The notes below the pieces were generated by a model, which saw only the letters and a list, made by a program, of their open reading frames with translations, was not told the DNA's origin and did no database searches. Positions 56,801-62,397 of a stretch of DNA of 64,000 nucleotides are shown here, one piece after another. Source of the DNA: Orthonyx spaldingii (taxonomy: Eukaryota > Chordata > Aves > Passeriformes > Orthonychidae); the NCBI GenBank assembly GCA_013397795.1, contig VZTJ01004195.1:631142-695141 (forward strand). The letters are read 5' to 3'. Within the stretch, counting starts at the first letter, position 1. Every line of letters begins with the position of its first letter. The position numbers were made by a program, and so were the translations under genes.

Positions 56801-59800
56801 ATACTGAAGTAAATGAGCCTTACCCTCTAATCTCCAACTGTGTCTAGTGTTCATTCCTGAAACCAGGAGAAAAAGGCATTCCCAGATTATATGCATGAGC
56901 TATATATACTGTATGCATGCTAAGCTAAGTACTCAATTTTTCTGTCTATATTATTGCAAGTAATTTCTACTCACTTGTGGGGGAAAAAAAAGAATAGATA
57001 TGTTTGTGAGAAAATAAAGCATTTAGAAATAATTGGGTTTAAAACTCCCACAAGTAAAGCATAGTTGCACACATACGAGTCATAAAAGTAAGTCACGAAA
57101 GCAGGTACTAAGGGAAATAACTTTTAATTTTATTTTTTTTTAATGCATTGGAGTCTTGGATTTGTTTTTTTTCTTCATTTCTGTTACCTGCAGCAATGTC
57201 ACTCAGTACTCTTCCTGTTTTATGAAGATTGATTTTGACTCTTCCATCACTCAGATATGAGAGGAAACCACCTGAAGGATAGTGCAGTTTACTGGATAAT
57301 AGAAGTCCGTCCTTGTTCCAGGTGCGAAACTGAAAACTGACAAGTACTTCGTCTTGGCCTGATGTGCCTGGCAGTGCCAGGTAACTGCTGGAGCTCAGAA
57401 ATGTAACAGGAACCACCTGTGGCTCTAAACATGAGAAGGACACATTGCCCTAGGAAGAAATGAAACAAATATGGCATTAGGAAGAGTTATGAGAATATCT
57501 CCATGGAAACTGTAGAGTTTCAAAACATAGTGCATAGTACATGAATGTATTAGTCTAAATATCAAACATGATCATCAGTTTGAGGAATGTTAACACAGTT
57601 GTCTGACCAGAAGAGATTCATCTGCCTGAACAAAGAGTGGCAAAGACCTTTGAGTGAATGAGGTAAGTTCCTAAATTATGAGGCTTATTTAATGGTGCTT
57701 CAGAAGTTAGAAAGACCTACTTTGTTCCTAGTTTGGCTCAACCTCAGTAAGCATTAGGGACTTGACAAATTCTTAAATGTCAAATAAAATGCCACTGAAT
57801 GCATGTAAACACGTGAGTCTAAGTGCCTGGATGCAGAGAAAAATGTTGAGATTGGCACTGATTGTTTAAGATGGTGTTAAATTTAAGAAAAAAACAATTC
57901 CCAAATTACTGCAATTGGAGATGTGCACCAACTCCAATATTTGTTTTCACAAATAGAAAAATTCCACATATAAACTCTTGTTACTTACAAATGAAAAACA
58001 CATACTTCTTAAATCAAGAGGCAATGTGTTTTCAAGCAGGCCCATATGGACTAGATGATGAGTTGGATTTATGCACCTAGCATTTATTTTGTGCTTACCT
58101 TCTTCCGAAATAACTGTTTCTTAGGTAAACTTGTGGTTGAATTAATTTAGAAACTCTGAGAGTAATCTGCATCTGTACTTGTACTAAGTGATGCAGATAA
58201 AAATCTAGAATGGGAATAATGCATTTTTTGCCTCTGGTGTCAGAGTTATCTAATACTTCATAGTGCTTGCTAGTAGTACACTGTGCACTCTGATCTAATG
58301 ATTTGTTGACATTAATTTGTTCTGTACAAACGATTGGTAAATATTAATGTCTTTGGAATGTAAAGTACACTTAATTTCTATTCAACACAAAGAGATTTTA
58401 AACTTTTGAGCATACATAAAACTTTGACCACACAGTAAAGAGTTTTAAAATAAATTTGAGAAAAATACTCACTAGTCCCTGGTGTGGCAAGGTATTAAAG
58501 ATTATGAGTTTTCATTTTCTTCAAGGAAAATATATAAATAAGTAAAATCTTTGTCTTATGAACTCAGCTGTACAGAAGTGAATAGCCAGCTAAACTGACA
58601 CATGGTAAAAAGGTACCCATGTGATTAATAAACCTTGTTAAATGCTAAAAGTTGGCCATTTGCAGTAAAGTGCCTTTTTAACAAGGATTCTGTAGTAACA
58701 AAGATACTTTCTATAATATTTACATTATTGTATTATTTACATTATGAAAAGTCTCCTCAATAGTTTTGAAAGTAGCATAACAATTTAAAACATTTGACAT
58801 GAAAGTAATGAAATTTCCTGTTACAAATAATTTCATAGTTCCCCCTTCCGTTAGTCCACCTAGAGCCTACTATAATTGCTCCCCAATATTCATAAGCATC
58901 ATGGACAGAACACTATGAAGAGGTACCAGATTAGTTAATTTTGGAATATTTCAGGGAAGTTTCACATGAGAAGGGATGCCTCTCATCCATTTTTTCTGGG
59001 ACAGAGAACCAAACTTGATTCTTCATATTCTGAACAGAAATCCAAGTTAAAATATTTGGATCATAAAAGCATTTAAGATATTTCTAATTATTCTGAGCTG
59101 ATTTCTATGATATCTCTGCATTTCCTGCTACTAATGAAGTACATGTTGCATATAGAGATGACTCTTTTTGTACCAGCAGGAAAAAAAACCCAAAACCAAC
59201 AGCAAGGGACTTAGTAAAATTTCTAGAAATTATAGGAATTTGACTAATATGACTATTGGCCATGTCACAATAAATGCATTAAACCCACCAACCTAAACTA
59301 CAGGTCTTCAGATAAAAGTCAGTACAAATTGAAATAATGCTTTGGACAAAACAAAGTGGATCAGTGTCCTCAGCAATAAAGAACTCTTAAAATGTACTGC
59401 AGGTGTTCTTATTAGCCAGGTACATATTCTTATTACTCTAGTACAAAGCCAGAGATTTGATGGTTTCTGATGCATCTTGTTACTCATAAGCTTTTGTCAC
59501 GCAGTTAGATACTACACAACACTGTGATACCAGACACATCCAAATATCAGCTAAACACCTCAAGAATGAAATGCACCCTGCCTTTTCTACTAGGGTGAGT
59601 CTATATAACATAAAATGAAAAATAGCCCAATTTAGTAATTACTTTATTTTTCTTTCATTAACTAACATAGATTTTACTAGAATTGTGTGCTAACAGGTTG
59701 GATTTGAAAGCGGTCATGGTGTTTTTCTTTTTCTCTGTATTACTTATTTATTCTTTCTTAACTATAAATCTCTTACCACAATGTAGATCTGAGATTTATG

Positions 59801-62397
59801 CCTCCTGGCCAGGTCAATAATGTTCACTTCATTATAATAAATATTTTCAAAACACCCAAGAAAGTTCCTGCGCGATAATGTCCCTGATTTTCCAGGCACT
59901 GCGATCCCTCCAAAACTGAGCTTAGAAAGAGAAGAGAAATCAATAATACTATTAAGTAACTTTCTAAGGAAAGAAGTTGACTATACTGTAAGAGCAGAAG
60001 TCAAAGACTGGCCTATAAGGAATCTGCAACTTCTTGTGTATTTCATTGTATCACATCTACATATTAAAAGAATAGGCTAACAAAAAATTAGGCTATATCA
60101 AGTCAAATGTATGTAGTAAATTATTCTGACATTTTGGCTACTTTTTTTCTTCTTCTGATGTCTCTTAGCAGTGTCTTCAATCAGTTTCAGGGTCCATTAC
60201 AGCTGCAAAACCAAGGAGAAGAAGGACAAGGCCAAGTACATGCAGACTATGCAAAGCAGTGTGAAAAGGGAGAAGAAAAGTAGCAACAATTTCTTTAGAA
60301 ACTTGAGCCTAGCTTCTCCACTCTGTGCACACCATAACTATCATAATAGAGAACAAGAGTGCATCAAATTATGTTATTCTAGGACAGATTTGAAACAAAA
60401 TAAAGGAGGCACATTTTCCCTTTCAAAATACTTAGGCTGTGCAGTTCCTTTGAATGGTGCTGTAAAATTACTTAGTTTCAGAAAGAGATTGGAAGATTTA
60501 ATAAAAATAAAAATCCATTGAGAGCTACTAAATTCAAGAATATCATTCTGTCTAAATAAGTCCCTGCCTTAAGGCAAAAGCTGTTAGAAGCAGTAAATTA
60601 TTTTAGAAAAGCATTGCCACAAGGGTGACCTTAGTTCTGCTCTAGTCTTTGTTTTAACTCTTGGATATCATCAGAAATAGGATACCAGTATAAGTGAATG
60701 TTTGTGCTCACATATTTCAAAGCTGTTCTAGACAACATTGTATAAAAGGTCAGTCTAAACTATTTATCTTTTAATTTTTAAATTTTACATAATGTTTAAA
60801 ATAATTCTACCAAAAAAAAATAAACCAAAATAAAATATATATTTCATTGAGTTATTAAGAAAATTTTATAGTCAGAAATGCAATTCTAAATACAGTAGTT
60901 AGTTCCTTTTTGAAAGTTTTTGTGCTTTCTTGTTACTTGTGTTAGCAACACATACTTCAAACTATAGTATGTGGAAGAGAGGAAAATTTAATTTGCAATA
61001 TTGATTGATTTAGTAAGAGGTATCTGTCAACCAGTTATTTTTTCTCTCTTTCTTTTTTCTTTTTTTTAATTGGTATGATCCTCCAAATTTTGATACTGTG
61101 ATTTACATTCAGAAATTCTGTGCACATATTTTTGAAATGGAGTGATGCAGACAGAGAACAGCATGAAATCTCACTCTACAATGCTTAAAAATTGGAATGA
61201 GTACAATAAAATCTGCGGGTTCCAGACATTCTGCTCTATCACTCATTGTCTTATTCAACAAACAGTAGAGGGCAAACATAAAGCAACCAGTCATCACATT
61301 ATAACTGTGAAATAGTGATATTTTTAACCACAGGCAGGAAAATTTCACAGCATATTACATCTACTACTTTTCATGAATCTACTATTTGTGCAAGCAAGAT
61401 TTTTTCACAGTATAATTTTCAGATCTAAGAGGGATTTAAGTCTTGATATAAACATTTCTAAAATGCTTTTATGCTGATTTATTGTAATTTTCATCAAGTT
61501 TTATATTCATAACATTAATATTCATTAATTAATAGCATTGAGTTGGGTCTCATATGTGTACAATATTGCTTATCATATTTGCAGCTCTACTGAAACAAAG
61601 GTATTAAAATAATGAATTCTGAGATGAAAAAGATGGTTTTTGAAAATACTGAGAGTCTAGTGGAAGATTAGTACTCCAAGAACATCTCTTTTTCTTAGAT
61701 TCATTCCCTTAACAGACAGAAATCCCCAAAGTCTTAAGGACTACAAACTTCCTTAAGTTCTGATTCCTTTGCCTGTTTCAGTGCATTTGCATAACAAAGA
61801 TAATAAATGTAATAAAGGAAAGATAATTTTCACACCTCATAATCAAAGTCCAAATAACTGAATTCTCCTTTTGCACGAAAATGATGAGTGTGTTTATCCA
61901 CAGTAAAGTTTACTTGATTGTTAAAATGCTCAATGAGAACAGAATGCCAGTGTTGATCATCCAAAAGGCTGCCCAATGTAACATTAATTTGGGCTTTAGA
62001 AGGATAAGTTTTAGTATCACCTTGAAAGAAGAAAAACAAAAAGTATTAATTTCATTCAAAAATATAATTATTCAAAATTATACTGCTAGTTTATCACATT
62101 TTAAACATTAAAATCCACTTAACAGTCTAAGAGAAGTTTTAGTCAAATATTGCCTAATAACTATACTAAACTTTATGAGACTGTAGCTGTTACCTAAATT
62201 AATGAGTAGGGACAGCTTCCCTTTGGTTAATTCCAGGGTGATGTGGTCTCCATTTTGTCCTTCTCTGTGGAGGAGAATTCCATCACTTTGCATTGTCTTA
62301 AACTTCAGAGAAATCACATCTTTCAGTGCATTAATGAGTTTTTTATTTAATGTGTAAATTAGACAACTTTTCCCATCAAAGCCAACCACCTCAGACC
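5790..62397 (-). CDS. CNTNAP4: Contactin-associated protein, CNTNAP4-like: central 16 coding exons (partial gene)
   Basis: Sixteen minus-strand exons join into about 941 uninterrupted codons with compatible splice phases. The domain order is LG1 (about residues 1-185 of the visible part), LG2 (190-370), EGF1 (373-409), fibrinogen-like (409-620), LG3 (610-765), EGF2 (775-818) and the first half of LG4 (820-942). This is the Caspr/neurexin IV architecture. Family knowledge: these are single-pass neuronal adhesion proteins; CNTNAP4 acts at synapses of GABAergic and dopaminergic neurons. Adding about 180 residues upstream (signal, discoidin) and about 185 downstream (rest of LG4, membrane span, tail) gives roughly the 1300-residue family length. 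Stretches such as FKTMQSDGILLHREGQNGDH, TLGSLLDDQHWHSVLIE, WTIIQHN, FRTTRTPSLLLYVSSFYKEY and EISAYF resemble CNTNAP4 or CNTNAP3 more than CNTNAP2 or CNTNAP5, as I recall those proteins. CNTNAP3 is the main alternative. Start and stop codons are outside the window. Confidence 0.9.
5932..7298 (-). other. CNTNAP4: CNTNAP4 intron between inferred exons 19 and 20
   Basis: A 1367-bp GT-AG intron, AT-rich and unique-looking. It has a short ta run near 6840 and no recognisable repeat or gene. Confidence 0.8.
7299..7523 (-). CDS. CNTNAP4: CNTNAP4 exon (inferred exon 19): start of LG4
   Basis: A 225-bp exon, phase 1 at both ends. The acceptor is tttttcag and the donor gtgagt is canonical. It encodes EISAYFWTGTSVTYNFQEYY, TLAKNSSSHASSFYADMTLT, REAITFAFRTTRTPSLLLYV and SSFYKEYLSVILTRN. 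The FRTTRTPSLLLYVSSFYKEYLSVIL stretch fits CNTNAP4/CNTNAP3 closely. The first codon (GAG) needs a G from the preceding exon, which fixes the upstream GC donor. Confidence 0.94.
7524..9032 (-). other. CNTNAP4: CNTNAP4 intron between inferred exons 18 and 19, GC-AG type
   Basis: A 1509-bp intron whose donor reads gcaagc after aaag and whose acceptor is tttttcag. No repeat or gene is evident inside. Confidence 0.75.
9033..9272 (-). CDS. CNTNAP4: CNTNAP4 exon (inferred exon 18): end of LG3 plus EGF module 2
   Basis: A 240-bp exon, phase 1 at both ends. The acceptor is attttcag. It encodes GGTASRQKGFLGCIRSLQLN, GMALDLEERAKITPGVEPGC, then the EGF module GHCSSYGNLCHNGGKCREKY and SGFSCDCTFSAYAGPFCKK with six cysteines. 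The only donor that keeps frame is a GC site (aaag then gcaagc). A canonical-looking gtaaga 11 bases earlier would leave T, which joined to the next exon's AG gives a TAG stop. Confidence 0.93.
9531..9650. repeat. (GGGGA)n pentanucleotide satellite with 68-base gap
   Basis: Tandem GGGGA units flank Ns at 9564-9631, so the assembly failed inside the array and its true length is unknown. Pure purine on the plus strand. Confidence 0.95.
9806..10890 (+). mobile_element. CR1 LINE 3' part, sense, about 1.1 kb
   Basis: Contains ccagggctcagtgttgggcc, tttggagatgaca, ggccacacctcaggtgctgt, gaactggcgttgtttggcct and aaacattggaacaggctgct, ending in the tail at cctcagtgattcta. Frames 10528-10782 and their shadows are CR1 3'-region artefacts, not genes. 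Confidence 0.9.
11415..11545 (+). mobile_element. CR1 3'-tail fragment, sense
   Basis: The text aactagattaaagtcccttt, then caatcctaaccactc and aatgattctatgg matches the end of CR1 elements. The 5' border is uncertain. Confidence 0.65.
12336..12554 (-). CDS. CNTNAP4: CNTNAP4 exon (inferred exon 17): middle of LG3
   Basis: A 219-bp exon, phase 1 at both ends. The acceptor is tttctag and the donor is gtaggc. It encodes PSEVIFSFDVGNGPSEIIVQ, SLNDNQWHYVKAERNVKEAS, LQIDQLPQRSH and GHIRLQLNSQLFV. The FSFDVGNGP and NDNQWHYV motifs are the signature of Caspr LG3. Confidence 0.94.
16178..16414 (-). other. Candidate alternative terminal exon (speculative)
   Basis: On the minus strand a good acceptor (catcttttcag) ends just above 16414. 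It is followed by 65 open codons to a stop at 16218, then AATAAA at 16183-16178. Joined to the phase-1 end of the exon at 17443-17613 the frame stays open, adding YSAVFENYPVF...GGSLKQC. The peptide matches no family I recognise. AATAAA and open frames of this length are common by chance in AT-rich DNA, so confidence is low. Confidence 0.2.
17011..17034 (+). repeat. Poly-A tract
   Basis: About 24 bases nearly all A, interrupted by one G. Confidence 0.9.
17443..17613 (-). CDS. CNTNAP4: CNTNAP4 exon (inferred exon 16): start of LG3
   Basis: A 171-bp exon, phase 1 at both ends. The acceptor is caaccag and the donor is gtaagt. It encodes RTFWNSASFNTETSYLHFPT, FHGELSADVSFFFKTTASSG and VFLENLGIQDFIRIELY. 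The FFFKTTASSGVFLENLGI block is typical of Caspr LG3. The phase-1 end could also join in frame to an acceptor at 16414 (see findings). Confidence 0.93.
17968..18350 (+). mobile_element. CR1 LINE 3' end, sense
   Basis: Text gagggagctggggttgttta, gcctggagaaaaggaagctc and ggtcttttccaacc, ending near aacaattctaggatt. 5'-truncated as usual for CR1. Confidence 0.88.
18886..18902 (+). repeat. Poly-A tract
   Basis: A run of 17 A residues just before an inverted-repeat element at 18927-18947. Confidence 0.9.
20298..20390 (-). mobile_element. Possible old CR1 3' tail, antisense
   Basis: The text gatcatctagtttaacttct resembles the reverse complement of CR1-type tails, but only a short stretch is recognisable. 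Confidence 0.35.
23262..23705 (-). mobile_element. CR1 LINE 3' end, antisense
   Basis: Begins with the reversed tail (gagatcatcaagtccaactt), continues through tcactccaatgcttaacaac and aagaaattccccctgaggtc, and ends in cattgcccttctctgcac. Open frames over it (23301-23549 minus, 23314-23640 plus) are element-derived. Confidence 0.92.
23797..23831. repeat. Perfect AT palindrome, 17-bp arms, 1-base loop
   Basis: The left arm 23797-23813 is the exact reverse complement of 23815-23831, with C at 23814 as the centre. It sits in an (AT)-rich stretch about 90 bases beyond the CR1 copy. Confidence 0.95.
24500..25140 (+). mobile_element. Diverged CR1-like LINE fragment, sense
   Basis: The text gaggtggctaccctcctcta, the gcagagcaggctgcccagag block and gaggagactgccttaggtcc follow the order of CR1 3' regions, but with more divergence than neighbouring copies. 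The central part (24700-24950) is hard to align, and the 5' border is uncertain. Confidence 0.65.
26430..26557 (-). CDS. CNTNAP4: CNTNAP4 exon (inferred exon 15): end of fibrinogen-like region
   Basis: A 128-bp exon, entering in phase 2 and leaving in phase 1. The acceptor is cttttcag and the donor is gtaagt. It encodes TNDTGFLSYKDHLPVTEIVI, TDTDRPNSEAAYKLGP and LVCRGD. The FLSYKDHLPVT..V/I block is common to the family. It precedes the longest intron in the window (8.8 kb). Confidence 0.92.
26558..29770 (-). other. CNTNAP4: CNTNAP4 intron between inferred exons 14 and 15
   Basis: About 3.2 kb, true size unknown because of a 231-base N run in a CTCCT satellite. Otherwise AT-rich with no recognisable element. 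Confidence 0.8.
27345..27637. repeat. (CTCCT)n pentanucleotide satellite with 231-base gap
   Basis: Tandem CTCCT units flank Ns at 27378-27608. Open frames spanning it are artefacts of the repeat and the Ns. Confidence 0.95.
29771..29927 (-). CDS. CNTNAP4: CNTNAP4 exon (inferred exon 14): fibrinogen-like region
   Basis: A 157-bp exon, entering in phase 1 and leaving in phase 2. The acceptor is cttttag and the donor is gtgact. It encodes GMPLSWWIGRTNETHTYWGG, SLPAVQKCTCGLEGSC and IDSQHYCNCDADREEW. The WWIGRTNE..YWGG block and the CTCGLE..C..YCNCD cysteine cluster are diagnostic of Caspr proteins. The final tryptophan codon is split across the intron. The only long ORF here is in the wrong frame. 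Confidence 0.93.
29928..33028 (-). other. CNTNAP4: CNTNAP4 intron between inferred exons 13 and 14
   Basis: 3101 bp without a recognisable transposon or gene. Two similar 16-base hairpins (tagcacatttatgtgc and tagcacatatatgtgc) occur near 31865 and 31940. Confidence 0.75.
33029..33226 (-). CDS. CNTNAP4: CNTNAP4 exon (inferred exon 13): fibrinogen-like region
   Basis: A 198-bp exon, phase 1 at both ends. The acceptor tttttaaag is rather weak; the donor is gtaagt. It encodes DATWTIIQHNSTNLTRVKSA, NQENPHTVFFKYSASLDQL, QATINLADHCEQELAYYC and KKSRLLNKS. This is the strongest CNTNAP4-type segment. NST and NLT are potential N-glycosylation sites. A methionine inside the intron reading upstream is not a start codon. 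Confidence 0.93.
33227..36022 (-). other. CNTNAP4: CNTNAP4 intron between inferred exons 12 and 13
   Basis: 2796 bp. It has an unidentified 86-codon minus-strand frame at 34493-34753 and overlapping opposite-strand frames near 35325-35721, none recognised. No CR1 seen. Confidence 0.75.
34493..34753 (-). other. Unidentified open frame inside an intron
   Basis: 86 codons with mixed, protein-like composition (for example FPHDWYSLFPPEAGKADAH and GREVPFLDFILGGQF). The frame stays open for some codons above its methionine. No acceptor, donor or family match is apparent to me. It could be a fragment of a retrocopy or chance. Confidence 0.25.
36023..36142 (-). CDS. CNTNAP4: CNTNAP4 exon (inferred exon 12): start of fibrinogen-like region
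   Basis: A 120-bp exon, phase 1 at both ends. The acceptor is ttttacag and the donor is gtgagg. It encodes YEQSCEAYKHRGNTSGFYNI, then DSDGSGPLGPFLVYCNMT. The two cysteines and the DSDGSGPLGP motif mark the beginning of the Caspr fibrinogen-like domain. Confidence 0.93.
36143..38317 (-). other. CNTNAP4: CNTNAP4 intron between inferred exons 11 and 12
   Basis: 2175 bp, AT-rich. It contains a T-rich TTTTG run at about 38214-38251 and nothing else recognisable. Confidence 0.8.
38318..38424 (-). CDS. CNTNAP4: CNTNAP4 exon (inferred exon 11): EGF module 1
   Basis: A 107-bp exon, entering in phase 2 and leaving in phase 1. The acceptor is gttttag and the donor is gtaagt. It encodes a complete EGF-like module, reading RCLPNYCEHGGECSQSW then NNFHCNCANTGYKGATC. 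All six EGF cysteines are present with normal spacing. It joins LG2 to the fibrinogen-like region. Missed by ORF length screens. Confidence 0.93.
38425..44716 (-). other. CNTNAP4: CNTNAP4 intron between inferred exons 10 and 11
   Basis: 6292 bp with no recognised transposon. It contains an (AT)11 run at 43562-43583 and A/T homopolymers near 39130 and 40840. The rest looks unique. Confidence 0.75.
43562..43583. repeat. (AT)11 dinucleotide repeat
   Basis: Eleven uninterrupted AT units. Confidence 0.9.
44717..44888 (-). CDS. CNTNAP4: CNTNAP4 exon (inferred exon 10): end of LG2
   Basis: A 172-bp exon, entering in phase 1 and leaving in phase 2. The acceptor is ctttcag and the donor is gtaaga. 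It encodes GCPSNGNISECNTSFG, FQGCMRLISIGNKAVDMISV, then QQNGFGNFSDLQIDLCGITD. The cysteines of FQGC and IDLC match the LG2 disulphide positions. The AG at its end plus the first G of the next exon make the arginine that precedes EGF1. Confidence 0.92.
44889..50210 (-). other. CNTNAP4: CNTNAP4 intron between inferred exons 9 and 10
   Basis: 5322 bp. It has a long degraded CR1 at 45365-47450, A runs near 45120 and a short AAAT repeat near 48305. The stretch 47450-50210 shows no recognisable element. Confidence 0.8.
45365..47450 (+). mobile_element. Long degenerate CR1 LINE, sense, about 2.1 kb
   Basis: Reaches much further 5' than the other copies. It shows CR1 coding-region text such as gagtgcaaacacaagaagaa, then acagttttcgac-like text near 45640, aactgatcctcagg, ttaatcacctggatgatgag, then tgagaccgtatctggagtgc and tatgaggagagactgagaga. 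Frames are broken by many stops and deletions. The 5' end and several internal stretches (46140-46500) are hard to align. Confidence 0.75.
50211..50360 (-). CDS. CNTNAP4: CNTNAP4 exon (inferred exon 9): middle of LG2
   Basis: A 150-bp exon, phase 1 at both ends. The acceptor is ctttcag and the donor is gtgaaa. It encodes GLNNGQWHSVSLSVKRNRIS, then RVDNDVTSS and PLQIYSGDVFYFGG. The N-x-G-Q-W-H motif is the hallmark central strand of Caspr LG2. The last base begins the glycine codon finished in the next exon. It is too short to show as an ORF of its own. Confidence 0.92.
51684..52475 (-). mobile_element. CR1 LINE 3' part, antisense
   Basis: Starts with the reversed tail (agaatcatagtatcata), then gttagtccaatgcctctttt, ccttgaacaggttcc, caggcctgctcgtaatccct and gttggtgtcatcagcaaact. 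Small frames at 51897-52366 on both strands are element-derived. Confidence 0.88.
53747..53812. repeat. (TG)33 dinucleotide repeat
   Basis: 66 bases of uninterrupted TG. The MCVCVCV-type frame over it is spurious. Confidence 0.98.
54690..54891. repeat. Compound tetranucleotide satellite (TTCC / CCTG / CCCT) with 73-base gap
   Basis: About 15 TTCC units run into Ns at 54752-54824, then CCTG units, then CCCT-type units mixed with CCTT. The unit type changes across the gap, so two or more arrays adjoin. Confidence 0.95.
56540..56870 (+). mobile_element. Possible degenerate LTR (uncertain)
   Basis: A GC-richer patch with a purine-rich GAA/GAG block (56690-56745), then ctattaaaatactgaagtaa and atgagccttaccctctaatc. 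This layout recalls the R-U5 end of avian retroviral LTRs. No TG...CA borders, primer site or partner LTR is clear. Confidence 0.2.
57188..57449 (-). CDS. CNTNAP4: CNTNAP4 exon (inferred exon 8): start of LG2
   Basis: A 262-bp exon, entering in phase 0 and leaving in phase 1. The acceptor is cttcctag and the donor is gtaaca. It encodes GNVSFSCLEPQVVPVTFL, then SSSYLALPGTSGQDEVLVSF, QFRTWNKDGLLLSS and YLSDGRVKINL. The FSC cysteine closes LG1; the QFRTWN block opens LG2. An in-frame ATG a few codons into the downstream intron reading is not relevant. Confidence 0.94.
57450..59776 (-). other. CNTNAP4: CNTNAP4 intron between inferred exons 7 and 8
   Basis: 2327 bp, AT-rich, no recognisable element. 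Confidence 0.8.
59777..59920 (-). CDS. CNTNAP4: CNTNAP4 exon (inferred exon 7): end of LG1
   Basis: A 144-bp exon, phase 0 at both ends, giving exactly 48 codons. The acceptor is tttctaag and the donor gtaaga follows GTG. It encodes LSFGGIAVPGKSG, RRNFLGCFENIYYN and IDLARRHKSQIYIV. The cysteine in FLGCFEN is expected to pair with the SFSC cysteine at the start of the next exon, as usual in LG folds. Too short for an open-reading-frame screen; found by homology and splice phase. Confidence 0.92.
59921..61835 (-). other. CNTNAP4: CNTNAP4 intron between inferred exons 6 and 7
   Basis: 1915 bp. It includes an old CR1-like fragment at about 60280-60705; the rest (60750-61835) is unrecognised AT-rich sequence. 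Confidence 0.8.
60280..60705 (+). mobile_element. Old CR1-like LINE 3' fragment, sense
   Basis: Pieces such as ggaggcacattttccctttc, agattggaagatttaataaa, aaaatccattgagagctact and atcatcagaaataggatacc follow the order of an older CR1 subfamily tail. The 116-codon frame at 60171-60521 overlaps it and is probably not a gene. Confidence 0.55.
61836..62020 (-). CDS. CNTNAP4: CNTNAP4 exon (inferred exon 6): middle of LG1
   Basis: A 185-bp exon, entering in phase 1 and leaving in phase 0. The acceptor is ctttcaag and the donor gtgtga follows GAG. The first two bases complete a glycine codon begun in the previous exon. It encodes GDTKTYPSKAQINVT, then TLGSLLDDQHWHSVLIE and NNQVNFTVDKHTHHF, the most conserved stretch of Caspr LG1, and ends in YLDFDYE. 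NVT and NFT are potential N-glycosylation sites. Confidence 0.93.
62021..62193 (-). other. CNTNAP4: Short CNTNAP4 intron between inferred exons 5 and 6
   Basis: Only 173 bp, with donor gtaaca and acceptor ctttcaag. Phase 1, splitting a glycine codon. Confidence 0.9.
62194..62397 (-). CDS. CNTNAP4: CNTNAP4 exon (inferred exon 5): start of LG1
   Basis: A 204-bp exon, phase 1 at both ends, so skipping it would keep frame. The acceptor is cttctag and the donor is gtaaca. It encodes SEVVGFDGKSC, then the LG1 core DVISLKFKTMQSDGILLHRE and ITLELTKGKL. It follows the discoidin-domain exons, which lie outside the window. A cysteine in the GKSC motif stands where I recall alanine in mammalian relatives and may be unpaired. 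A 173-bp intron separates it from the next exon. Confidence 0.92.

Larger units (their letters stand above)
50361..57187 (-). other. CNTNAP4: CNTNAP4 intron between inferred exons 8 and 9
   Basis: About 6.8 kb, true size unknown because of a gap. It holds an antisense CR1 at 51684-52475, a (TG)33 tract, a compound CTTCC-type satellite, and a possible LTR-like patch near 56540-56870. The stretches 52480-53740 and 54900-56500 show nothing recognisable. Confidence 0.8.

Noticed and set aside
60171..60521. 116-codon plus-strand frame
   Set aside because: Overlaps an old CR1-like fragment and has no recognisable domain.
5790..62397. Assignment to CNTNAP2 or CNTNAP5
   Set aside because: LG4, fibrinogen-like and LG1 segments differ strongly from those paralogues as recalled and fit CNTNAP4 (or CNTNAP3) much better.
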